From Closterium sp. NIES-65 (Eukaryota; Streptophyta; Zygnematophyceae; Desmidiales; Closteriaceae), in contig CANXME010002051.1 of NCBI GenBank assembly GCA_948144175.1, positions 124,001 through 188,000 of the forward strand: DNA of 64,000 bases, written 5' to 3'. Below, piece by piece: positions 30,010 to 40,687 of this stretch. Position numbers and translations under genes: made by a program. A model generated the notes under the pieces. It did not search any database, was not told the DNA's origin, and saw nothing but the letters and a program-made list of their open reading frames with translations. Every line of letters starts with the position of its first letter. Within the stretch, counting starts at the first letter, position 1.

Positions 30010-33000
30010 ATGGCTACCCCTAGTGTCCTCGCTTTTGACGCTGAGGGTAGGGCCATTGACTTTGACGTCGGGATAGATGACGTGCAGCTTTTCTTACAGT
30101 GCGATAGGGCAGACGGCCTCTCTCTTTGACCTCACCTCTGGTGCCTCTCCTGCCCCTGCTGCTGATGCTGACGCCACTGTTCGCTCACAGTGGGCCACGC
30201 GCGATGCTGCTGCACGTCTTGCTGTGCGTCGCCACCTTCCTACCTCTGAGCGTGCGCACTTTAGCCAGTACAAGAGTGCTCAGACCTTGTACGACGCTGT
30301 AGTTGCACGCTACTCCTCCCCTGCCAAAGCTGCACTGAGCCGACTCATGCTACCGTACCTCTTCCCTGACCTTGCTGCCTTTCCCACAGTCGCTGACCTC
30401 ATTACGCACCTCCGCACTAGTGACACTCGCTACCGCGCTGCGCTCCCTGCTGACTTCTGCGCCGAGAACCCCCCCCCCATGTACATCACTCTCTACTTCA
30501 TAGTCACTCGTCTCCCTGACTCCCTTCGTGTAGTCAGGGACCACTTCCTCTCAGTCTGTCCCACCACTCTCACTGTAGACCTCCTCGAGAAGTCCCTCCT
30601 AGCGGCAGAGAAGAGCAGAGTCGCTGTAGGGGCCTCTCGTGGTGACCCTCGCACCCCCATCTTTGAGGGGTGTTCTCCTTCCCCCCTATTGCCCTCTATC
30701 GCCTCTTCCGCTGCGGCCGACCTCGTTGGTCTGGAGTCGGTTGGTGCGGCGTCTACCCCTAGTGGGAAGCGTCGCTCTGGCAAGGGCAAGGGGGGCAGGG
30801 GCGCTGGAGGAGCTAGCGGGGGCGGTGGAGGCGGCGGTGGAGGCAGTGGAGGGGGTCGGGGTGGGAGTGGGAGTGGTGGCGGGGGTGGAGGTGTCGGCGG
30901 CGGCAGTGGAGGCGGAGGCGGCGGCAGCGGTGGCGGTGGGAGCGGAGGTGGTGGAGGTGGCGGAGGTGGAGGAGGCGGTGGCGGAGGAGGAGGAGGAGGA
31001 GGTCATGGCTCTTCACAGAGGAGTGGCTCCGGTGGTGGTCAGCGCCAGCAGCAGCAGCGCAGTCGGGAGACCCTGTCCCCTCAGCAGCTCCGTGAGTGGT
31101 ACTCTGCACGCCAGCGGGGTGGGGGTACTGGTTCGTGCACCTACGTCCTGCGCACCGGCGACCGTGCAAGTGAGCAGTGTGGGGGTGCGCACCCCACCCA
31201 GCGCTGCTTTCGCCGACTGACGGACGCTTGGCGTTACCAGTTCCCTGAGGCCATTGAGATCCCTCACTGGGGCGAGCTGTCTAGGGCAGGGGTAGCTATC
31301 TTTGACCTTGACTTAGATGCTATTCTTGCTGCTATGTATACTGTGTCTATTAGTGAGGAGGGTGACTGTTACCGGTGTTTCCCGCCCGACCCGGGCATTG
31401 CGACTACTGCTCTAGGTGCTGGTGAGGCTGCTGCTCTTGGTGCTAGCGAGGCTGCTGCTCTAGGTGCTTGTGCGTCTGCTTCCTCCAGGACTGGTGCGTC
31501 TGCTTCCTCCGGTGCTAGTGGGTCTGCGTCGGCTTCGGCCTCCCACACCTTCACACTTGACTCGGGGGCTTCTCGCTCCTTCTTTCGAGACCGCACCACA
31601 CTCACGCCGCTTGGTCGGCCAGTTACAGTCTCCCTAGCAGACCCCTCTGGGGGTCCTATCCTTGCTCACTTCTCCACTGTCCTCCCGTGTCCGGCGGCCC
31701 CCTCTGGCACCCTGTCTGGTCTTTACATCTCCTCGTTCTCTACGAACTTGGTGAGTGGTGCTGACCTACAGGATGCAGAGGTTCACCAGTTCACTCCTGC
31801 AAGTCAGCGGGTGACCCACTTCATGGACGCTCGGACAGGCCGACACCTGGCCACGTTTACACGTCGGCCGGGGTCGAGCCTGTACACACTGACCACTGCG
31901 TCTCCTCCAGTCCCTGCGTCTGGTCAGGTAGCTGCGTCGGGTCAGGTGTTTGCTGCAGCGTCCAGGTCTGGTCCTGAGTCTGCCCCCTGTTCGTGTCGTC
32001 TCCTGTCTCACGAGACTCTCCTCTGGCACCACCGCCTTGGTCAGCCCTCCCTGCCTCGTCTCCGAAGCATGGCCTCCCGTGTCCTTGTCTCTGGTCTTCC
32101 CCGGTCCCTCCCTCCCCTTCCTCCAGGGCCTGGCCCTACCTGCGTCCCCTGTGTCGAGGGGCGGCAGCGGGCTACCCCTCACTCCTCCGAGTTTCCTCCG
32201 ACAGAGGCCCCGCTGCAGACGCTTGACATGGACGTGTGGGGCCCAGCCCGCGTCCGTGGACAGGGTCACAAGCGCTACTTCCTGCTGGTAGTTGACGACT
32301 ACTCGCGTTACACCACAGTCTTCCCCTTGCGCAGCAAGGGTGATGTCACTGAGGTGTTGATCGACTGGATCCGCACAGCTCGTCTCCAGCTCAGGCAGAG
32401 CTTCGGCTTGGACTTTCCTGTTCTGCGTCTGCACTCTGACAGAGGTGGAGAGTTCTCCTCTGGCCTTCTGCGAGCCTACTGTCGTGCACGAGGCATCCAC
32501 CAGATCTTCACGCTTTCGGACTCTCCACAGCAAAATGGGATTGCTAAGCGCCGCATTGGCATGGTCATGGACGTCGCCCGTACGTCCATGATGCATGCGG
32601 CTGCCCCCCATTTTCTGTGGCCGTTTGCGGTTCGGTACGCGGCGCATCAGATCAACCTTCAGCCTAGGGTCTCCATGCCGGAGACATCCCCAGCTTTGTT
32701 GTGGACGGGGAAGGTTGGCGATGCGTCTGCGTTCCGTGTCTGGTGATCTCGGGCGTTTGTCCGCGACTTGTCTGCGGACAAGCTGTCCCCTCGTGCTGCT
32801 CCTTGCGTCTTCCTGGGTTTCCCCCCTGACACACCAGGGTGGCAGTTCTACCACCCCACCTCTCGCCGTGTTCTGTCCTCCCAGGACGTCACGTTCGACG
32901 AGTCGGTCCCCTACTACCGTCTCTTCCCCTACCGCACTCCGTCCCTCCCCCCGCCACCGCTCTTCCTTGTGCCAGGCTCCCCCCCGGTAGACCCCCTCCC

Positions 33001-35998
33001 CCCTCAGGGTCCTGCCCCTTCAGGTGTGTCCAAGGTAGACGCTGTTGAGCCTGTCGAGGTCGTTGGTGACTCTGGTGCTGCTGAGGGTGCTGAGCCTCGG
33101 GGTGCTGACTCTGGGGGTGCTGAGTGTTTGGGTGCTACGCTTGGGGGTGCTGAGCCTGAGGGTACTACGACTAGGGGTGCAAATCCTGGGGGTGCTGAGT
33201 CAGGGGGTGCTGAGCCTGGGGGTGCTACGCATGGGGGTGCTGAGCTTGGGGGTGCTGAGCCTGAGGGTGCTGAGCCTGGGGGTACTACGCCTGGAGGTGC
33301 TGAGCGTGGGGGTGCGGAGCCTGAGGGAGCTGGGCCTGCTGGTGCTGTGCCTGGCGGTTCTCCAGTTGCTTCTTCTCGCCGGGAGCCACTCTCTCCACAA
33401 AAGCTGCATGAGTGGTTTGCCCGGCGCTGGAGGCGAGCTGCTGGAGCTGGAGGTGTTGCGGGTACTGGAGGTTCTGTTGCTGCTGAGGGAGCTGGTGCCA
33501 CGGGTCCCGGAGGTGCTCGTACTAGGAGTACTGGAGCTGCTGGACCTGCGGCTACTTCTGGAGCTGGAGCTGCTACGGGTGTTGGCGCGGAGGATGCTAC
33601 TGTCGGTCGTGGAGGCGGTCCTGCTGGGGGTACTACTGGTGCTACTGGAGGTACTGGAGCTGGAGCTGCTACTGGTGCTGGTGCTGCCACTGGGGGTGCT
33701 GGTGCTGTCCCTGCTGTGTCTAGAGTCGCCGCGCGGCCTCGGCCGTACTTCGTTCCGCTCCTTCAGCAGGTTCTTGGTCTCCTGTCTTCTACTGGTCCTC
33801 CTCCTCCCTTAGAGTGTCCACAGCCTGTCACGTCACAGTTACAGTTACAGCCGGCCTCCCCACTGCCTGCTCTGTCTCCCTACACTGGTCCTACTAGAGG
33901 TCTTGCTGAGCGTCGTGAGCCTGCGTCTCGCCCTGCGTTTCCTTTCCGTGCTGCTCACACTAGTGTGCGCGGTTCGCTTCAGCGTCCTCCTCCTGTCCCT
34001 GGCACGCACCGGATGTCTTTGTGTCCGTCCACTGCTCCTCTGCGTGCCCCTTTGCCTTCTCCTCCTGAGTCCTCTCTTCCTGCTCTTGCCGACCCGTAGT
34101 CGGACTCTCTTCGTGCTGCCAGTCCTACTGTCACGCGTCTCCTTGCTACTATTGTCACTGACCCTTCCTTTGAGTCTGCTGCTGTGTCTGCCCTAGTTGC
34201 TGAGCTCGTCGACTTTGCTGCTCGCTGTCGCCTAGACTACGCCGCCAGTCTTGTTGCTGAGTCTGAGTCTGTCTGTCCTCCGTCCATCAGGGGTGAGTGT
34301 GCCTTTGGCACGGACGTCCTTGAGGACAGGCAGGAGGAGTTCCAGTGCTTGGCCGCTGCTTCACCTCATCTCGTGTCCATAATGCTTACCCCTGAGGGAG
34401 ACCCGGATGCACTTGACATCCCGACTCCGCGCTCTTACGCGGAGGCGATAGAGGGTCCCTACTCCTCTCAGTGGCAGGTAGCTATGGACGCAGAGATGGC
34501 TTCCTGGAAGTCCACAGGCACCTACGTTGACGCTGTTCCCCCTCCTGGGGCGAACATCGTCAGTGGCATGTGGATTTTCAGGGTGAAGCGACAGCCGCGT
34601 TCTCCACCTGTCTTCAAGGCGCGTTACGTGGCTCGTGGCTTCAGTCAGTGGCAAGGAGTTGACTACTTTCAGACCTTCTCTCCCACCCCGAAGATGACCA
34701 CTCTTCGGGTACTGCTGCACATAGCTGCTCACCGCGACTACGAGCTACACTCTCTTGACTTCAGCACTGCTTTCTTGCAGGGCAGCCTGCACGAGGAGAT
34801 CTGGCTGCGTCGCCCACCTGGTTTCACTGGGTCTTTTCGTCTTGGCACCCAGTGGAGCCTCCGGCGGCCAGTCTACGGTCTCCGCCAGGCACCGCGTGAG
34901 TGGCACGACACACTGAGGACTACGCTTGCGGCTCTTGGGTTTGCTCCCTCTCTTGCCGACCCGTCGCTGTTTCTGCGCACCGACACTTCTTTGCCGCTGT
35001 TCTAGATCCTCGTGTACGTCGACGACTTGGTCGTTGCCACAGCTGACACTGCTGGACTCGCCTACGTGAAGTCCGAGCTGCAGAAGAGACACACGTGCAC
35101 TGACCTGGGTGAACTGTGCAGCTACCTTGGCTTGCAGATCACCCGGGACAGAGCACGCCGCACCATTACCCTTTCTCAGTCACACATGGTGCAGCAGGTC
35201 CTTCAGCGCTTCGGCTTCACGTACTCCTCGCCTCAGGCCACTCCTCTGCCTACTCGCCACTCTCTCTCAGCTCTGCCTTCGGATGAGTCCATAGAGTCGA
35301 GTGGCCCGTACCCAGAGCTTGTTGGCTGCCTCATGTACCTGATGACCTGCACACGACCTGACCTTGCATACCCTCTTAGCATTCTCGCATGCTATGTTGC
35401 TCCTGGAAGACACAGACCGGAGCACATGGCTGCAGCGAAGAGGGTGTTGCGCTACTTGTGCAGTACGTCGGGCATGGGGCTTGCGCTTGGAGGGCAGAGT
35501 CCAGTGGTCCTCACTGGGCACGCAGACGCTTCTTGGGCTGACGACCAGGCTACGCAGCGGTCGTCACAGGTTTACACCTTCAGCCTTGGCTCCGGCTCTG
35601 TTTTGTGGCGGTCTACCCGCTCGTGTTCTGTTCTCACCTCGAGCTGTGAGGCTGTGATCTACGCGGGGGCCATGGCTGCACAGGAGCTACGCTGGCTCAC
35701 CTACCTACTGACTGACCTAGGAGAGCCGCCTCGTTCTCCTCTAGTTCTGTACGTAGACAACAAGGCCATGCTGGCCTTTTGTCGGGAGCACAGACTAGAG
35801 CACAGAACGAAGCACATTGCTCTTCGCTACTTCCTGGCTCGTGAGCTGCAGCAGCGTTGTCAGCTCCGCCTCACCTATGTGGCCTCTGAGGCCAACACTG
35901 CTGATATCTTTACCAAGGCCCTTCCGCTTTGTGACCATCAGCGCTTCTGTAATCAGCTGGGCCTTGTGCCTACCTTGCCTCACTTGCTCACCTCTTGA
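30010..35998 (+). pseudogene. Gag-Pol of Copia F, interrupted
   Basis: The ATG at 30010 starts MATPSVLAFDAEGR. A 2-base loss in a CT repeat near 30118 shifts the frame; from there one frame runs to 35998, broken by TGA at 32744, TAG at 34097 and TAG at 35003. Order: Gag core, poly-Gly/Ser tract (30800-31010), zinc-knuckle-like EQCGGAHPTQRC, protease TLDSGASRSFF, HHRLGQPSLPRLR, integrase MDVWGP / LHSDRGGEF / QQNGIAKRRIG, pentapeptide-repeat linker (33060-33360), RT ARYVARGFSQWQG and YVDDLVVA, RNase H EAVIYAG and YVDNKAML. The three integrase acids and the YVDD box are all kept; the stops alone inactivate it. Confidence 0.93.
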
Positions 35999-36210
35999 CC
36001 TTGCTTGTACTGTTACATATATATATCCCTGCTCTATTTTGTCTAACCTTCTTTATATATATGTACTCCTGAATGTGAACTGGCCTTGTGGCCTTGAACT
36101 TGTGCTCGGAATGTGTGGTGACTTTGTGATCCACCCTGAGCTTGCTTTACTTTGCTTTGCTTGACTTGTCTTGTGACCCCTTGTTCTCCCCCACTTTGCC
36201 TATGGGGGTG
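35999..36210 (+). other. 3' untranslated region and polypurine tract of Copia F
   Basis: Non-coding, with TATATATAT runs near 36017 and 36055, ending TTTGCCTATGGGGGTG, the plus-strand primer tract before the 3' LTR. Confidence 0.75.
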
Positions 36211-36338
36211 TGTCAGAACATTATAGTTCATGCATATTGTGTAGGCTATAGTGGGGTAGCCCATAAGGGGTACAACCCAATTAGGGTTAGTACTTGTACC
36301 CAATTCATTCATAGTTCATTCATTCTCGTTTCTTCTCA
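36211..36338 (+). repeat. 3' LTR of Copia F (128-bp type)
   Basis: Starts TGTCAGAACATTATAG, ends TTCTTCTCA. It differs by about one base from the minus-strand LTR at 54940-55067. It is followed by GGAAG (36339-36343). Confidence 0.93.
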
Positions 36339-36343
36339 GGAAG

Positions 36344-37987
36344 CGTAGTACTATAGCGAGCATTGTGATCAGCCAGTGCTACTTGGACCAACGTAGGAAG
36401 CGGGGTAAGTGTTGTGTGGTCGCGGAAGAAACAATGTGAAGCTCTGGAGTCCATAGTGAAAGACAGCGAACGTCCTCTGGAGTAGCTCCTAGATTAATGT
36501 CTACACAAGTATCTACACTAGCAACAGGCCCCTCAGTAAGACTAGCACCAAAGCTACCAACAGTCGAGTAAACAGAGTCAAAACACTAGAGTCAACAACA
36601 TCATACATAGCATGAGGAGTTCCTAAGAGATCAACCAAGTGAGAAGCTGACATGCCCTACAAGGCGAGGGCGTACGTTTGAACAAGAATAAATCCAGTTA
36701 GGGGCAGGGCCATCAACGTCGTAGGCCAACCGAACCGTGTCAGTAAGCTGAGCAAAGCACTGACCCCGTGGGTGGTTGCGACCACAAGGCTGGCCGCGGC
36801 AGGCACCTGTCGGAACATGATAGGTGCAGGGAGGGTGGACGACACCGCGTTGCAGCTGACGTTGTCCTAACCCCTGCCCCGAAACCTGCTGCTGCCGCTG
36901 TTGCTGCTGTGGCTGCAGCAAGGGGAGGGGCTGCTGCTCCTTCTGCTGCTATCGCTGAGTCAGGTACCACGCCGCTGCTCCACCCCCTGCGGCTGGCAGA
37001 CCAGTAGGTGGCTGACAAACCCAGGCGTCACCTCCACCAGCTGCAGCAGGGGAGTCACCGGCCACTGCACAAGGCGCTCCTCCAACCCCTACACTCCTGC
37101 CGCCGCCGCTCGCCACGTCACCCCCATCGCCTCCGCCGCCTCCGCCCGCACCCTGACTGCCCCTCCTGCCACTCCTATCCCGAGACCGCAAAGAAGTCGT
37201 AATAGCAGCTGCGGTGACTTTAGTAGCGGCAGTGGTGAGGGAGGCAGTAAAGGTGGGCAGCTGAGGGACAGTGCACTCGTGAAACAGTGGAGAGGGCACA
37301 TCGGCAGAGGCAGAAGCTACTGAGCAGAGGTTGCTCTCTACGTCCTTGAGGGCCGACTCAAGGACCTCGATAGTGGGCTCGTTAGGGTGCTTCAGAAGAA
37401 GAGCGTCACAAACCGAGGCAAGGTGGTAAGGGAGGCTAGTGGCGATGAAAGATAGTAATCGCCACGGGGGGGGGGGGGGGGGGGGGGGGGGGGATCAGTG
37501 CAAGCAGCGCGGTTGCTAGAATCGAGCGAGCACAGATGAGTGATCAAAACAGCACCGCGCGCTCAAACGAGGCGAGGTCAGGAAACAGGAACGGAAGGAA
37601 CAGGCGACCAAGAGAGACAGTGGTAGGAGTAGCGTGGCGGGCCTTGATCGCAGTCTGGAAATCACTAGCCGTGCGAACCTGAGTGAAGTGGGTCTCCTCA
37701 GACTCAGGGAGGAGGCTGCTGAGGGCGATGCAGGCCGCAGCGTCACGCGACTTCCACACGGTCACGTCAGCACGCTCGCATGCATAACCGTCACTGTCTG
37801 CAGGTGTGGGGTCAGCTACTAAGGGCGCAGGGTCAGCAGGCACAGGAAGGTCACCGGAAGCGTGCGGCCACACAGTCTCGTGTGCCTGAACCTGGATTTC
37901 TAGGAGGCGGCGCCCACGCAAAAGCCAAACCAAGAACTCGAGCGGCCTACCCTCAGCATCAAAGCGCAGAACCCTAGGTGTCGTCAT
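36344..37987 (-). pseudogene. Gag and protease start of Copia H, broken
   Basis: The ATG at 37987 (minus) opens MTTPRVLRFDAEGRPLEFLV, parallel to MATPSVLAFDAEGR of the other copies. The Gag core continues with GRLFLPFLFPDL. At 37493-37466 a 28-base C run (minus strand) replaces the short Pro-Pro-Pro site of the other Gags and throws the frame. Gag resumes with SLPYHLASVCDALLLKH, a Gly-rich tract (37160-37070), a zinc-knuckle-like CRGQPCGRNHPRGQC (36795) and protease FTMDSRASHCFFRD (36465), where the catalytic DSG has become DSR. Several stops and shifts. Confidence 0.75.
37466..37493 (+). repeat. 28-base G homopolymer
   Basis: An uninterrupted run of 28 G on the plus strand, inside the gag of element H. 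It lies at the position where other copies have about 8-10 C on the coding strand (Asn-Pro-Pro-Pro-Met). Confidence 0.9.
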
Positions 37988-38700
37988 AACGGAAGCGTAG
38001 AGGTGGATACTGCTGCTGCCGAGACCCTAAACGCCTAGAGGGTCCGAGCAGGGCGCGACAGGCTGAGCGGAAGGCGCGACGCGACGGGACAGCAGGGCGC
38101 AACGCGACGGGACAGCAGGGTGCGACGCGACGCGACTCGACGGGACAGTAGGGCGTGACGCGACGGGCTGGGGGCGAATCGATGGGAGGGGGGGGACGAG
38201 ACGCGACGGGCAGGGGACGGAACTATGGACAGGGGACGAGATGACGGGCAGGGGACGGGACGACGGGCAGGGGACGGGACGGGCAGCGCGACGCGACGGG
38301 CAGGGGACGCGACGGGCAGAGGACGCGACGGGCAGAGGACGCGACGGGCAGGGGACGCGACGCGACGGGCAGGGGACGCGACGCGACGGGCAGGGGACAG
38401 AACGACGAGTAGGGAGGCGCGTCGAGTAGGTGACGGGCGGGTGACGGGCGCGACGCGACGGGCAGGGGACGCGACGCGTCGGCTAGGGGACGGGCGCGAC
38501 GGGCACTTCGAGCGCTACGAGCGCTTCGTGATGGAACGGGCAAGCGCTAATGGCGCTACAGGAGGCACGGGCATTTCTTGACAGAACGGGCAAGCGCTAA
38601 GGGCGCGACAGGATGGAACGAACGGCCACGACGGGCACTACAGGACGAAACAGACACAGCGGGAACGGTAGACTATGTGCAACGGGCGCGAAAGGCAGGG
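37988..38700 (-). other. Leader of Copia H, GC-rich tandem repeats
   Basis: The plus strand carries a dense array of GACGGGCAGGGGACGCGAC units (38220-38490) and related CGACGCGACGGGACAGCAGGG units (38070-38170). No protein domain is present. It occupies the same place (before gag) as the arrays of A, E, F and G but has a different sequence. Confidence 0.65.
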
Positions 38701-39684
38701 CTGATTTTATCAGGGTAATTACCCTGATTTCAGGGTGATTCCAGGCTTTCCACTTTGTGGAGACTGAAATTTTAGAGTTATTGAATTTTCAGCCCTGATC
38801 CAATCAGAGTAATAGTTTAGCTATCCTTGATTTTGAGTACATTGTAACAGACTAGGCTGTTAGTGGACCCTGACTTAACAGAGTATCGACTCTGTGGACC
38901 CTGACTTATCGAGAGGAAGTTTCTCAGAAGTTTTCTTCCGATGACCCCGCCTTGGATTGATCGCAGTGATCCCCCCATATGTGCATAATCCCCCCCCTTT
39001 CCGCTTTATCGAGAAGAAGTTTCTTCGAAACTTCGTTCTGATACACCTACCATTGAGATCGCGCGAATCTGCAATGTCAGATATACTTTGCTGGGATTGG
39101 TCGAAATAGGCTCTGACAGCGGAAATTTTTGACTCGAACAGGTGTGACTCGCCCGTTCGGTCGTTACACTCGCTCCAGAAGGAACGCCTCTGAGGGTGAC
39201 TAACTACAGTCGCAGCGTGTCTGATGCATGCCATCTGAAGGAGATCCGATTGGGCATGGTAAGACAGGGAAACGTTACACTCGCACACCATATAGGTCAA
39301 TCACACCCGCCCTGCACAAATCAGTCGAGTGTACAGCCAGCGGGAAACACAGCGCGCAGACTTTATGGATGGTGGGGATTTTCTCCCCGGTAACAAAGCG
39401 TGCGTTACTTCTCTGATGTTCAGTTCTTGACCCTGAACAATCAGAGTTAACTACTTTACAACCCTGAGCAATCAGGGTACTGCTTTTCTCGAAAATGTGC
39501 ACCCATAATAGAGGGGGAAAATTTTCCCCGGAATAAGGGAGGCTTAAAATGAAACGTCAGCCCTGGCGAGAGGCACTAGCGGGATCTCAAAGGATCCTAA
39601 TCTAGGTGATACCATCTCAAGAATGAAAGTGTTGGTTTGACTAACCCTAACAGTTGTACCCCTTATAACACACATCACTAAGAC
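38701..39684. other. Unassigned AT-richer region with palindromes
   Basis: No gene recognised. A perfect 20-bp palindrome, ATCAGGGTAATTACCCTGAT, lies at 38709-38728. Related ATCAGGGT/AATCAGAGT words recur up to about 39480. A roughly 40-bp segment starting TTATCGAGAGGAAGTTTCTC (38905) is repeated in diverged form at 39007. It may include the lost 5' LTR of H. Confidence 0.35.
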
Positions 39685-39686
39685 TA

Positions 39687-40284
39687 CCGTATTCTCCCGG
39701 ACATAACACCCGGGGGTATTATGATAACCACAGGGAAAAAAGGGGGGGGGGTCCTCTCAACGGAAAATCCTATATAATACCCGGGTGGTTATATATGGTA
39801 TATTTTAATGCAAGAGGATTCTCAAATTAGACAGTTTGGGTGTTTCAATGGTCGTTTTAACATCACAGTTTGAGGCGAGAATGTGAGTTTTGGCAAGAAT
39901 GTGAGTTTCACCTTTCGGGCCACTTGCAGCGGAAGATTCGCCAGCGTGGCAACTTCCTAGAATGTGGGATGGGGGAAATGTCCACTTGCAGCGAAAGATT
40001 CGCCAGGGTGGCGACAGTGAGATTGTGGGAGGGGGAAATGTTGGCGGATTCTAAGTGCAAGTACGCGCGAAATTTCATTTAGGAAGCAATTCTCGCGATA
40101 TTCCCCTATAAGGAATCAGACTCGATAACAACTATAATAGGAATCCGTAAGAAAAGGGGGGTGTTATAGAAAATCATCCAAAAAGGGGGGTATAGTAGAA
40201 ACGAGGTCGCCCATAGCACCCACCCCGCACAAGCTACCCGGGGGTGTACTATCATGGGGGGGTGTTTTGTCCGGGAGATTACGG
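39687..40284. mobile_element. MITE-like element with terminal inverted repeats
   Basis: Terminal inverted repeats of about 25 bp: CCGTATTCTCCCGGACATAA at 39687 and its near-exact reverse complement (CCGTAATCTCCCGGACAAAA) ending at 40284. TA dinucleotides flank both sides (39685-39686, 40285-40286), as expected for a Tc1/mariner-type target duplication. The 598-bp interior is non-coding, with G runs and several further inverted words (ACCCGGGGGT type). It would need a transposase from elsewhere. Confidence 0.75.
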
Positions 40285-40286
40285 TA

Positions 40287-40687
40287 CAACATTTGACAGG
40301 GTTTATACAGTGGCATGAGAAAATTATGTTTATCATAGAGTTCCCATTTATAAGATCTATAAGACTAAGACATCTTTAGTTCCTGTTATAAGATAAAGCA
40401 ACCATTTTTTTCAACAATATTAAATAGGACACATACATCTGATTTCCAGGCGATGACGGTAGTAAAATAGAGTTGATGCATGTAAATTCGCTCGTAACTT
40501 CGCATCCCTTCACTTCCCTAGTGCCTCATCTTGTGATGATTTGCGGTGCCCACTGAGCTTTGAATAGACAAAAGACCATAATTTATGGCATCACAGTAGT
40601 TCACTGCCACCATACAAGTCGGGCTTCATTGTTTTGCGTTGTGCATAAGGCGTCAACTCATATACTAATGAGAGGAACGAATACAAA
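40287..40687. other. Intergenic stretch beyond the reticulon stop
   Basis: AT-rich, no domain. It lies downstream of the reticulon gene (minus strand), so it probably holds that gene's 3' untranslated end. No clear polyadenylation signal was assigned. Confidence 0.3.

Larger units (their letters stand above)
28572..36338 (+). mobile_element. Copia element F, chimeric by inversion
   Basis: A Copia element of the same family as A with LTRs of different types: 5' LTR 28572-28688 (117 bp, TGTCAAATTATAATG) and 3' LTR 36211-36338 (128 bp, TGTCAGAACATTATAG). The left flank duplication is CCGAG, the right flank is GGAAG; they do not match each other but match the flanks of G crosswise. Order: LTR, primer site, repeat leader, Gag-Pol, purine tract, LTR. 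It is the left product of the F/G inversion. Confidence 0.93.
36339..38700 (-). mobile_element. Copia element H, 5' (gag) part
   Basis: Minus-strand leader, Gag and the start of protease of a third, diverged Copia element. It breaks off at 36343 exactly where F ends; the rest is at 55068-59290 on the plus strand. Joining the two across the GGAAG duplication reads STTLPCPAVPSGSLTGFHV in frame, which matches the family's STVLPCPAAPSGTLSGLY-like segment. No 5' LTR was recognised above 38700. Confidence 0.85.

Noticed and set aside
28572..36338. Treating F as one ordinary element with diverged LTRs
   Set aside because: The two LTRs differ in length and sequence far more than each differs from an LTR of G, and the flanking 5-bp sites do not match within F.
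38225..38581. GDGTRRAGDATRR-type ORFs
   Set aside because: Tandem GACGGGCAGGGGACGCGAC repeat read as protein.
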